A DNA stretch of 64,000 nt from Climacteris rufus (taxonomy: Eukaryota > Chordata > Aves > Passeriformes > Climacteridae), in NCBI GenBank assembly GCA_013398175.1, contig VZRZ01002452.1, forward strand, positions 235,177-299,176, given 5' to 3'. Made by a program: the position numbers and the translations under genes. A model generated the notes under the pieces. That model saw only the letters and a list, made by a program, of their open reading frames with translations, ran no database searches and had not been told where the DNA came from. Shown in pieces: positions 50,301 to 57,655 of this stretch (position 1 is the stretch's first letter; each line of letters opens with the position of its first letter).

Positions 50301-53300
50301 AATTGATACAGTCCAAATAGAACCCCAAATATTTATGTCAGGAGAACCAAGACATCAGGAAATTAACAGGAAGGAAGGGGGAAAGCTTTTTAACCACCAG
50401 TGCAACAAGGTAACAGCTCTCTGGAGATGCAAAGCTGAGAATTCCTTAGAAATAAGCCGTTTTAGGTGGCACAGGGATGTGAGTCCCTGCACACTGTGGG
50501 CAGTGTCACACACACCAAGCACCTGCAGCTCCCCAGTTACCCAATGAGACACATCACACTGCTCAGCACTGCCTGTACCAACCTCGTTATGCAACAGAAC
50601 AGCTCATTGCTGCTTTCCAAACACTTATAGTTCCAAAGTTATTACACTGCACTTATCACTGGGTTTTCAATATTGAAAATCTCAGCTCCTGATTTAAAAA
50701 AAAAAACAACTGGTTCTAATTTCCTTCAGGACCTTATGCAGAAATGCAAGCAGAGAGAGACAACAGGGAGTTCTTTTGCTTTCTGTACATGTTGGTGCCC
50801 TTCAGACCTCTCACCAATGAAAGCTGCAGCAGAAACTCACGTGATGAACAAATATTTCTGTTGCAGTGCCCCAGCATTCAGTTCTGCCCACTCAATGAAA
50901 AAAAAATCCATCTATTAAAAAGTAGAGGTGTTCCTGTGCCAGGCAGAACCTAAGAGGTTATTAATATTTGAATATGTATCATATTTACTCTGAGCTACCC
51001 CAATGGAGGTGATGCGTCCACTCCCTGAGGTGACCCAGAAATCAGAATTCCTTGAACCTGAGGTATTAGGACTGATGAAAATCACCTGATAAAACCAGAT
51101 CAAAGGCAGTAAGAAACATACTTCCCCACACACAATAGCTCTATCTAATCCCTCAGAGCTCTCCCTGCCTTTTCAGCAAAGATTAGCATATTTAAAACTG
51201 CTAAACTCTGTATAATCTTCAATCATTGAGAAAAGTAATTCAATTAAGGGAAGCGCTGGTGAAGTTGCCTTCTTGCTAGCCAGCCCCTGCTGTATCCTTG
51301 TAGCAGTTAAAGAAATAAGAGATGGAGAGAGAGGAGATTCTTCTGGCTGGACACGGATGATGTTGCAGGCTCGTGATGCACCCACAGCACATGCGGCAAG
51401 TCCCCAGGCTGGGCCTGGGAGGGGCCTGGGGGATGCAAACCCTGGAGACAGGGAGATTTTGGGGACCAAGGAGTGAGGAAAAGCAGCATCTTAGCATGGG
51501 AAAGAGCATCTGCTGCTAGTGCTGAAGAGCACGAGGCAGAAGCGCTGCAGTCCACGCGAACGCTGAGGGAGACGGCGCTGAACTCCCACAACATGGCTGA
51601 GGAGAGCGGAGCAAAGCTCACGCTGCAGCCACCGTGCCATCCCACCTTCTGCTGGGAATGGAACACCCAGGGATGCTCCCACACCTCCCACGGGAGGGCT
51701 GCACAGCCTGCCCAGCAAGAACTCCAGTTTAGATGTCCTTAGCCATAAGACACACGTTTACTGGAGAGGCTGTGTGCAGTCAGCACGGCTCTGCCATCAG
51801 CCACCTCTGGATGCTGAGGCAGCTAATGGCCATCGCAGCCCTTTGTACCATTATCTGTCATCCTCAAGTCTCTGGGTGGAAAGGAACCCGGAGCGCTCAG
51901 CCTCCCCACCAGCAGCAGGAGGATCTCTTTAATTATGGCCTTCCAACAGGGCAGGGAACCTTTCAGCCAAACAGGAAGCGAATGCAGCAATCCAGCGCAA
52001 CAGTTGTACAAAGATCTCCTGGTTATGAAAGCTGCCATCCTAAAAACTTTTATTTCTGCACTGCCCTTAACCTTCCAGACAAAGAACGACAAGGTGTGAG
52101 CAGAACCTGCTCCAGCTCCCTTTCTGCCACACCACAGATTCTTCTGCAGTTACCCCCAAACATTGCGAGGGCGTTTATTCTTCCAGGAGCCATTTGGAAT
52201 GGCAGCTCTGCACCTTTTGGGCAGTAAAAAAACAAAAATTAAAAAATGACAGGGAATGACATCACGACAGAGACATGTGAAGAGCCTCCATGCAGGAAGG
52301 GCCGTGTCTCGGTGCGAGGCAGACTCCGTGTCGGAGCATGCCCACGCTGCAGCAGCCGCGGGATGCGCGGACGCGGAGCCGGCACCGAGTCATCCCAGCA
52401 GCCCAGACAAAGGCAGGGCTGGAGCCCACCCTGCAGCTGCCAGCCAGGCCCTGCTCTCCAAGCAGCTCCCACCCATCCCTCAGCCCCAGCCCAGGCAGCA
52501 GTTGCAGGGCTGGGAATACTCAGTCAGGAGGATTTCGCTCTGCTGCACCCACAGAATCCCTCCTCTCCTCCCTATGGCTGGGAATTATTTAAAACCTTCC
52601 AGTATAAAAACAGATGATTAGCTGAGAGGGGAAAAAAAAAATCCTAGAGGAAGCAGATATCTGACGTTATGTCTGCTAGAAGAGACAAGAAATCCACGTG
52701 TAAATGATGAGCTGCTGAGATTTAAGATCTGCACCAGGTGCCACAACCTTCCATGGAAGCTTTTCAACCTTCATGATACCAAAGCTCAGAAATTCAGGTA
52801 AACTAGCCAGGGATTTTGCAAATGCATTGCTAATACTTAAGATTCTTGTTATCAAACACCTGGGAAAAAAACAGCCAAACAAAAAAAAAACCAAAAAAAC
52901 CTCCAGCATTTTCTACACCCTCACCCAAAATCCTCATAAAATGGCTGGCCAAATAGCACCTCACCAAGCAGATCAGGTGACTCACCCAAAAAATAATAAA
53001 TAACCAAGTTGAACTTGTGCTCCCCGAATCCCTGACATGAGAAGAGCCGTTTCAACCCCAAAACCACAAAATTAAAAAAAAANNNNNNNNNNNNNNNNNA
53101 GAATTATTAAATGAACGGCCTAAAGGAAACAGCCAGCGTACAGGTAAATAATTTCAACAGCTGCCTTATCACCAAGCCCATCCACATCTGAGTGAGGAAA
53201 CAGCAAGATACAAGTAATTTGGTCAAAAAAAAAAAAAAATACTGGTATTTCATCATCTCCTACCATAGAGACCAAAGGTGGCTAAGGGAGCAAATACCCC

Positions 53301-54117
53301 GCCCTGAGACAGAAAATATTTTGCACCTATTCATTATGTCAAAGATCGCTCAGTATCTACCCAGGATTACACAAAGCATCTCATAAATTAGCTTTTCTTT
53401 TTTTTTTTTCCCTCAGAAAACTCTTCCAAGGGAAAGATTTGGAATGCAGTATAGGAGATAGAGGCCTTCCGCTGAGGAAGGAGGAGACATTGTTTAGGTT
53501 GGGGTTTTTTTTCCCATTCCAAAGACAGGGAAGAAAACCTCACTGACTGAATTAAATATGCAGAGCGTCGCTCTGCCAAGACGTAACTCCATTATGGAAA
53601 AACGCTGTATTTACACAGAGAAAACGCCGTGGATTGAGACTCCTGCCCCCCGAAAAACCAGAGGAGCTGGGACGGAATGAATCAGCAACTGCTTGTGGGG
53701 ATGGGCTGTGGTGGGTGGGGGGCTGAGCCCCGCAGGGTGGGTGCGTGGCAGGGACCCCCACGGGGGTGAGTGGGCGTCGGGGAGGGTGAGGATGGGGATC
53801 CCCTCAGAGCCCGTGAGGGTGGCTGGGTGTCGGGGAAGGTGAGGAGGGGGCTCCCTTCAGAGCTCCATGAAGGCGGGTGGGTGTCAGCGACCCGCATGAG
53901 GGTGGGTGGGTGTCGGAGAGGGTGAGGAGGGGGGTCCCCTCAGAGCCCGTGAGGGTGGGTGCGTGTCGGTGAGGGTGAGGAGGGGGGTCCCCTCATGCCC
54001 CCACGAGCGCGGTGGGTGTCGGGGTGGGGGTCCGGGCGGTGACTCACCGCTCTGCTCGCCCAGGAACACCAGCTTGAATTTCCGCAGCGGGTTGCCGAAG
54101 TCCCCGCCCGACGACAT
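14307..54117 (-). CDS. RAB6A: RAB6A small GTPase, eight coding exons per transcript plus an alternative exon 4
   Basis: Coding exons in transcript order: 54117-54048, 29271-29213, 27026-26973, then either 25429-25324 (A' type) or 25253-25148 (A type), then 23373-23262, 22575-22482, 16530-16464 and 14371-14307. Phases join exactly to 627 nt, 208 aa, the human length. GTPase motifs are all present: P-loop GEQSVGKT (20-27), switch I with T45, DTAGQ with Q72, NKTD (126-129), ETSAK (near 155), and the doubly prenylated CSC end. Rab6 cycles between GDP and GTP on Golgi membranes and directs retrograde Golgi-ER and endosome-Golgi traffic and secretory vesicle fission. The protein looks nearly identical to the mammalian one (MSSGG in place of MSTGG). 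The first intron is 24.8 kb. Confidence 0.98.
14372..16463 (-). other. RAB6A: RAB6A intron 7
   Basis: 2.1 kb. It holds one CR1 fragment near 14680 and otherwise nothing I recognise. Confidence 0.8.
14680..14835 (-). mobile_element. CR1 LINE fragment, sense on - strand
   Basis: AATCACAGAATCATT, then GCACTGCCAAGGCCACCACT and CTTTTAAATCCCTCCAGGAA, match the reverse complement of a CR1 3' region. The far end fades into unrecognised sequence. Confidence 0.8.
16464..16530 (-). CDS. RAB6A: RAB6A coding exon 7
   Basis: 67 nt, acceptor TTTTGCAG and donor GTATCC. It encodes [20 protein letters not shown] and ED, the last GTPase helix and the start of the hypervariable region. Confidence 0.97.
16531..22481 (-). 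other. RAB6A: RAB6A intron 6
   Basis: 6 kb. It contains a long CR1 near 21345 and a short ATC-rich run near 20920. The rest shows no exon, RNA gene or clear repeat. Confidence 0.75.
21345..21832 (-). mobile_element. CR1 LINE, about 490 bp, sense on - strand
   Basis: It runs from GGGTTTGGGTGGGAAAGAAC through the GGCAGCCACAGCTTCTCTGG and CCAGCCCTTGTCCCC blocks to ACTCTCTCCAGCAGCTCCAC and GAGCTGAACACAGG. It is one of the longest fragments here. Confidence 0.92.
22482..22575 (-). CDS. RAB6A: RAB6A coding exon 6 (ETSAK motif)
   Basis: 94 nt, acceptor CCCCCAG and donor GTGAGT. It encodes [20 protein letters not shown] then [11 protein letters not shown], supplying the G5 loop. Confidence 0.97.
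23262..23373 (-). CDS. RAB6A: RAB6A coding exon 5 (NKTD motif)
   Basis: 112 nt, acceptor CTGATAG and donor GTATGG. It encodes [15 protein letters not shown] then [20 protein letters not shown] and DK, with the guanine-specificity motif NKTD. Confidence 0.97.
25148..25253 (-). CDS. RAB6A: RAB6A exon 4b, RAB6A type (V62, T87, V88)
   Basis: 106 nt, acceptor TTGTTAG and donor GTGAGT. It encodes [20 protein letters not shown] and then [15 protein letters not shown], covering switch II with Q72. It lies only 70 nt after exon 4a. Because 106 is not a multiple of three, including or skipping both copies shifts the frame. Confidence 0.97.
25254..25323 (-). other. RAB6A: 70-nt intron between mutually exclusive RAB6A exons
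   Basis: This separates the donor of exon 4a (25323) from the acceptor of exon 4b (25254). It is at or below the usual minimum for efficient vertebrate splicing with a normally placed branch point, a known way to enforce mutual exclusion. The minus strand is rich in C and T across it. Confidence 0.9.
25324..25429 (-). CDS. RAB6A: RAB6A exon 4a, RAB6A' type (I62, A87, A88)
   Basis: 106 nt, acceptor CCCACAG and donor GTAGGT. It encodes [20 protein letters not shown] and then [15 protein letters not shown]. The three residues differing from exon 4b are those known to separate mammalian RAB6A' from RAB6A. Its donor (GTAGGT) is weaker than that of exon 4b (GTGAGT). Confidence 0.97.
25744..25891 (+). 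mobile_element. CR1 LINE 3' end, sense on + strand
   Basis: AGCCCTGGAGGTGTTCAGAA, then GGGGAATGGCTGGACTTGGT and AACCTCAGTGATTCTGTGA, match the CR1 terminus. It lies in RAB6A intron 3, antisense to the gene. Confidence 0.88.
26216..26396 (-). repeat. RAB6A: 25-bp minisatellite in RAB6A intron 3
   Basis: About seven units with 25-bp period on a CCTGGGGGTTTCTCC core. The first two differ (TTTATCCAGTACAATT). Units vary by single bases. Confidence 0.92.
26973..27026 (-). CDS. RAB6A: RAB6A coding exon 3 (switch I)
   Basis: 54 nt, bordered by an acceptor ending CCAG and a GTGAGT donor. It encodes [18 protein letters not shown], holding the magnesium- and effector-contacting T45. It is in phase 0 on both sides. 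Confidence 0.97.
27027..29212 (-). other. RAB6A: RAB6A intron 2
   Basis: 2.2 kb. A GGGATGTTTGCTCC unit appears twice near 28345-28385; otherwise no feature is recognised. Confidence 0.75.
29213..29271 (-). CDS. RAB6A: RAB6A coding exon 2
   Basis: The acceptor TTTCAG precedes 29271 and the donor GTAAAT follows 29213. It encodes [20 protein letters not shown], with the P-loop lysine and threonine and the start of switch I. Confidence 0.97.
29867..29922 (+). mobile_element. Short CR1 3' terminus, sense on + strand
   Basis: GATTAAGGTGCCTTCCAACC followed by TTCTATGATTTC is the typical CR1 end. Confidence 0.75.
30084..30313 (+). repeat. RAB6A: 32-bp minisatellite in RAB6A intron 1
   Basis: About seven head-to-tail units of 32 bp on AAAGCCAAAACTTGAATTCC followed by CAGGTGAATTTT. 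Variation is mostly in the CACGTG/CAGGTG/CATGTG segment. The first units are irregular and the last are nearly identical. Confidence 0.94.
31840..32245 (-). mobile_element. CR1 LINE, about 400 bp, sense on - strand
   Basis: GGGTTTGGGCTGGAAGGGGC, the CTGTCCAGCCTGGCCTTGGA block and GGAGCCTTCTCCTCTCCAGG match the reverse complement of CR1. Confidence 0.92.
34190..34245 (+). repeat. A-rich (CAAAA)n-like tract
   Basis: A run of A with regularly spaced C (ACAAAACAAAACAAAAC) in RAB6A intron 1. Confidence 0.85.
34690..34800 (-). mobile_element. CR1 LINE fragment, sense on - strand
   Basis: CTCCCAAGGACACCACTGAC and ATGGCTTTAAATCCTTCCAG match the same CR1 subfamily as the fragment at 14680. Confidence 0.75.
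37424..37495 (-). mobile_element. Short CR1 3' terminus, sense on - strand
   Basis: ATCACAGAATGGGCTGGGTT followed by GGAAAGGACCTTTAAAGCTC is the inverted CR1 end. Confidence 0.85.
40861..40975 (+). repeat. Compound pentanucleotide microsatellite (ATTCT)16(ATTCC)7
   Basis: Sixteen uninterrupted ATTCT units (40861-40940) switch abruptly to seven ATTCC units (40941-40975). It lies in RAB6A intron 1. Confidence 0.98.
44632..44690 (+). repeat. Purine-rich tract
   Basis: An almost pure A/G run of GAAAGAGAAG-like units, in RAB6A intron 1. Confidence 0.7.
48541..48640. mobile_element. Two CR1 3' ends in inverted orientation (foldback)
   Basis: A minus-sense CR1 end (CAGAATCACAGAAGCATC, then GGTTGGAAAAGACC) meets a plus-sense end (GGGTTGGACTCAATGATCTC). 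Arms at 48567-48592 and 48610-48635 are 26 nt each with three mismatches and a 17-nt loop. Confidence 0.82.
49528..50270 (-). mobile_element. CR1 LINE, longest copy here (about 740 bp), sense on - strand
   Basis: It begins with the inverted 3' end (GGGTCTGGGTGGGAAGGGAC), runs through the CCAGCCCTTGTCCCC block, then continues into upstream CR1 sequence (AACAAAGATGTTCAACAGTG, ACTGAGGCAAAAAAAGCC, CTTGTTCATCCATGGAGGCC). The outer boundary is approximate. Confidence 0.82.
52290..52400. promoter_or_regulatory. RAB6A: CpG-rich patch inside RAB6A intron 1
   Basis: Roughly a dozen CpGs fall in about 100 bp (CGGTGCGAGG, GCAGCCGCGGGATGCGCGGA), flanked by AT-rich intron. A TGACATCA element lies just before it at about 52257. 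It could be an alternative promoter or enhancer; no exon is evident. Confidence 0.35.
53083..53099. other. Assembly gap (17 N)
   Basis: Seventeen Ns follow a poly-A run in RAB6A intron 1. True gap length is unknown. Confidence 1.
53760..54020 (-). repeat. RAB6A: GC-rich tandem repeat at the 5' end of RAB6A intron 1
   Basis: Units hinge on a CCCCTCAGAGCCC segment at 53801, 53853, 53937 and 53989 (spacings 52, 84, 52) with GGGTGGGTGTCGG and GGTGAGGAGGGG between. It ends about 25 nt from the exon 1 donor. The G-rich strand is the RAB6A template strand. Confidence 0.85.
54048..54117 (-). CDS. RAB6A: RAB6A coding exon 1 (start codon, first part of P-loop)
   Basis: The ATG is at 54117-54115 and the donor GTGAGT begins at 54047. 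It encodes [13 protein letters not shown] then [10 protein letters not shown], 23 codons plus one base of valine 24, so the P-loop is split by the intron as in mammals. The frame is open upstream, but the start matches the conserved N-terminus. Confidence 0.97.
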
Positions 54118-54375
54118 GATGGAGGAGCCGCCGCCGCCTCCCAGCGCTCGCTCCGCTCCCCGCGGCGGCACCCGCGACCGCTCCCGCTTCCGTCCGCCTC
54201 CGCCTCCTTCTGCTTCTCCTCGTCCTCCTCCTCCTGCCCGGCGAAGGCTGCGAGCCCCGGTGAGCTGCCGGTCCCGGTGTCGGTGCCGCCGCTTCGCCCC
54301 CCCGCGCTCCCGGAGCCGGCGCTGCGCCCGCCCTGCGCAGGCGCTGTGGGCGCTTCCCGCTCCTACGGCCCGGGA
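54118..54375 (-). promoter_or_regulatory. RAB6A: RAB6A CpG-island promoter and 5' UTR
   Basis: Very CpG-dense sequence lies upstream of the RAB6A ATG. CTGCGCAGGCGC at 54333-54344 resembles an NRF-1 site. No TATA box is seen, as expected for a housekeeping gene. The transcription start is not determinable. Confidence 0.65.
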
Positions 54376-54384
54376 GCGGTTCGG

Positions 54385-54545
54385 GCTGGGAGGGACCTGA
54401 AGGATCATCCCGTTCCTCCCCCTGCCGTGGGCAGGGACACCTTCCCCGAGCTCCGGCTGCTCCCAGCCCCGTCCAGCGATCCAGGGACAGCCACAGCTGC
54501 GCTGGGCACCCTGTGCCAGGGCCTCACATCGTCGGCATCAGCGTA
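54385..54545 (-). mobile_element. CR1 LINE 3' end next to the RAB6A promoter, sense on - strand
   Basis: GGTTCGGGCTGGGAGGGACC, then CCTGCCGTGGGCAGGGACAC and GGGCACCCTGTGCCAGGGCC, match inverted CR1. It is unusually CpG-rich for a CR1 copy. Confidence 0.9.
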
Positions 54546-54549
54546 AGGG

Positions 54550-57120
54550 CTGCGAGATGTACCCAGCCCACACAGGCGTGAGGGAGGCACCAGCAAATCC
54601 TAAAAACCAAAGGTTTACCCTAAACTGATACAGGTATTCCTTTCAGAGGAGCATCTCTAGGGAGCAGATCCCTCACGGCAAGGTGATGTTTCCCAGGAAG
54701 GTCAGTGATTCCCGCTGTCATCCTTCGGTAGTGGCTGCGGGCCCTCCACCTCGGAGCCAGCTCTGCCTTTACTTACTTTTTGCCCATTTCTCCCCATTTT
54801 GACCTGAAAGTTCAATGGATTAGGAGGCTCCCAGCTGTATCCTGGCCCCTCCTGTTTAAACCTTGGCTGGGAGATTGTTCCAGAGCATCTCTGCTCTGAT
54901 AGTCAGGGAAATGGCATCTGCTGCTTGTTTAGTTCCCTGTTTTGAAAGCCTTTCTATTTTCGATAGTTTTATTTATGCTCCCTCAATGTGATTAACTGCT
55001 TAGAGAAGCAGTTGGGTTTTTTCCCCAGGCCTTGAAGTGCCAGTGAACTAATAGAGGAAAATGTGTCTTTAATCAGGTGATTAAATTTAAACAAGTTTTA
55101 ATAGAGATATGAGCAGGAGCTCCCATCCAGCTCTGCACCCAGCATCTGGGAGCGCTTCCATACCAGTTGTGTGGCTGCTCTCCTGCACCATGGAAAAAGG
55201 GAACCCAGACTGGCAGAGACCTGCCTGACATGATTTCAAATATTAAATAGAGATACTGTCCTTATTTAGGTGTCAGGGTGCATTCCAGGATCTTTCCCAC
55301 GGGTCCCAGGGAAAATAATGGGTGAAGGCAGAGGAGACACATGTACCTGAGGGTTTCTTCTAAGATGTATTTAAACACTCCTTGATCTTCTCATTAGACA
55401 AGTCTGAAAAGAAGTGGAGGCAAGGCCTGGGAAGCCTTAAAAAGGAGGGAGAGCTTCCTGGGGTTTTTTTAATGTGGTACAGAAAAAGGAAGTCATTGAG
55501 TCACCTCGGTTTCTCTGTGTAAATGCCACAAAAAGGTTTGGAAGTTGTGCTCCTGCAACAGGGATTCGGCTCCCTGGCTGTCAAACGATCCAAAAGGCAA
55601 AGAAAGGCACATTCCACTTGGAAATAAGGGTTGTGCAGAGAGAGAGAGTGCTTGGCCATCAGAACAAGCTGCCAAGAGCAGTGCTATCTTTGTATCCAGG
55701 GAAAATCGAGAGCAGGAGCCTTTGTGAGAAAGATGCTTTCAGGGAGAGAGGAGTGATCTGCTTCCCTAAAGCCATAAGTCACCAGCAACCTATTGACTGC
55801 GACATGCAGGAGACTGAATTCCATGATTTAACAGTCCCTTTTGGCCTTAAAATGTATCCCTCTATGACAAATGTCAGAGACATTCCTCAGTGGAGAGATG
55901 GACTCATTTCTCACGGACACACAGAGGACAAATCATTGGGAGGGGGCTGATCCCTGCAATCTCTTCCTGCTGTACCCCAGACGTGGCCTGGGGCAACACT
56001 CCCTCCTCAGCCACATTTTGTGGGTGGAAGGAAGGTGAGCCCCCAGGAGAGGCAGAGGGAATTAAGGGGTGCAGCCCAAATCCGTGCACACACAGCATTG
56101 GAGGGCATGGAATAAGGAATCATCCTGGACCTGCTCTTAATCGTGGTGCTCATCACAGCTCCCCCTACAAACTCAGGACCAGCCAGTCCCCTCCAGGCAC
56201 AGCAGCCCCTCCTCAATTTCCTCTGGGATTACAAAGTTCATGGGAGGAGAACCCCAGGTTTCCTGGCCTTAAGCCAGCTCAGACTCCTGCAGTGCTCCTA
56301 AGTCAGCATCTTTCCCAGGCTGGCCCTGCCTGCAGCTCGCCAGGTGGGATCAAAGGGCAGGACAACATCCACGTGGGCAATTCTGCCACGTCCTGGGAGC
56401 ACCAGGAAAACACAGCTTGGAGCTGGGAACCCATTGCGGGGGAGAGAGCAAAGGTGCCATGAATCCTCTCTGCTCCTTCCATGTGCCGGGCAGGTGGAGA
56501 CACAAACCTTGTCCTTTCACATTCCTTCTGTCCCCTCCCTGCACCAGCAGAGTGGAGATGACATCAGGGGTGTTGGATGTGCATCCAGAGCTCCAGGCAC
56601 TCGGAAATGCAGGACGGGGCTGGATCACGGAGCAGGCAATGAACTTGCCACGTAGAGGGAGAAAGTCCATCAGACAGCTGCAGCAAGAACAACAGCAGCA
56701 GCCATCAGTCAGCAGAGTGGGACATCCTGACCCAAAATCCAGCTGCCAGGCAGGGAACAACTGCGAGATGGAGGTTCAGGGATGCAGGCTCCAGAGTATC
56801 TCCCATGGAAAAATGGGGAAACTGGGGGAAACAGGCAGGAGGGAAGGGAAAAGAGCTTGGGGGAAATGAATGCTTGTGTGGAAGAGGCAGGAGGGGGCGG
56901 TTTGACACGGGGTGGGCTTTCCTGAGCCACCTCCAGACTGTCAGGCCCAAGGGCACAGGACCATCCCTTCCCAGGCAGACCACCTTGCCTACCTCTTCTT
57001 CCACTGCGAATTCATGCAGGAGATCCCCTGCCCAAGGGGGAAGCCCAACCTTCCTACACTTAGGATTTAGGAATCCTAAATAAATTTTTAAAATAATAAT
57101 TGTAAATAAAAGGTAAGGAC
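54550..57120. other. RAB6A-MRPL48 intergenic region
   Basis: No gene is recognised. It includes an old CR1 at 55590-55875 and an AT-rich stretch at 57063-57125 just before the MRPL48 CpG island. Confidence 0.6.
55590..55875 (+). mobile_element. Older, diverged CR1-like fragment, sense on + strand
   Basis: TCAGAACAAGCTGCCAAGAG, then ATTCCATGATTTAACAGTCC and TTTTGGCCTTAAAATGTATC, ending CTCTATGACA, follow the 3' end of a CR1-like LINE more diverged than the others here. Confidence 0.65.
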
Positions 57121-57126
57121 TAAGTA

Positions 57127-57634
57127 AATGGCCGCCGCCACGCCACACTCAAGATGACCACGGCGGAACGGGACACGCTCGCCCTCAGCGGCGCCACGTG
57201 GCCATGCCACACTCAACATGGCCGCCGCGCCGTGATTGACGTGGCGGTGAACCAATCGGAGCGCGGGAGGCGGGCCGTGGCGGGCGGAGCGCGCGGTGAT
57301 TGGCGCAGGGCGGGGCGCGCTGTGCGGCCGCTGCCGCGAGGCGGCGCTGCCCGCTGCGTGTGGGGAGGCAGAATGACGTGTCCGCCATTACCGCCCGCCT
57401 CCTCCCCGCCGCCTCCTTCAGGACATCGGGGCCCCGGCAACACCGCGGGTTGTCCAAAAGTTGTTGCCTCCGGGAGTTCTCGGTGGGCGGAGCGCCGCAT
57501 TGTCCGAAAATTAGAGCTCCCGGGAGGCATCGGTGGGCGGAACGCGGGGAGGGAGCCGCGGGGCGGGGGGAGCTGGTAGGTGGCGTACCGAGGCACGCTG
57601 GGGGGACGGTTTGAGGGACGGACCGAGGCGCCGC
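57127..57634 (+). promoter_or_regulatory. MRPL48: MRPL48 CpG-island promoter
   Basis: A CpG-dense, TATA-less region. It contains YY1-like ATGGCCGCC motifs (near 57128 and 57218), an E-box CACGTG (57195-57200), CCAAT (57252-57256), inverted ATTGG (57299-57303) and several GGGCGG boxes. Two short duplications lie inside: GCCACACTCAA at 57142 and 57206, and a 50-bp unit with CGGTGGGCGG at 57481 and 57531. YY1, CCAAT and GC boxes are common at genes for mitochondrial proteins. Confidence 0.7.
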
Positions 57635-57655
57635 ATGATGGCGGCCGTGCCGAAG
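57635..57655 (+). CDS. MRPL48: MRPL48 exon 1 (start codon)
   Basis: Encodes MMAAVPK, with donor GTACCG at 57656. Seven codons ahead of VLC match the human protein's layout. The donor is weaker than the others in the gene. Confidence 0.85.

Larger units (their letters stand above)
29272..54047 (-). other. RAB6A: RAB6A intron 1 (24.8 kb)
   Basis: No nested protein gene, tRNA or CRISPR-like structure was recognised. It holds CR1 fragments, a 32-bp minisatellite, a pentanucleotide microsatellite, a short CpG-rich patch near 52290-52400, an assembly gap and a GC-rich tandem repeat beside exon 1. Stretches not listed separately appear as ordinary AT-leaning intronic DNA. Confidence 0.8.
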
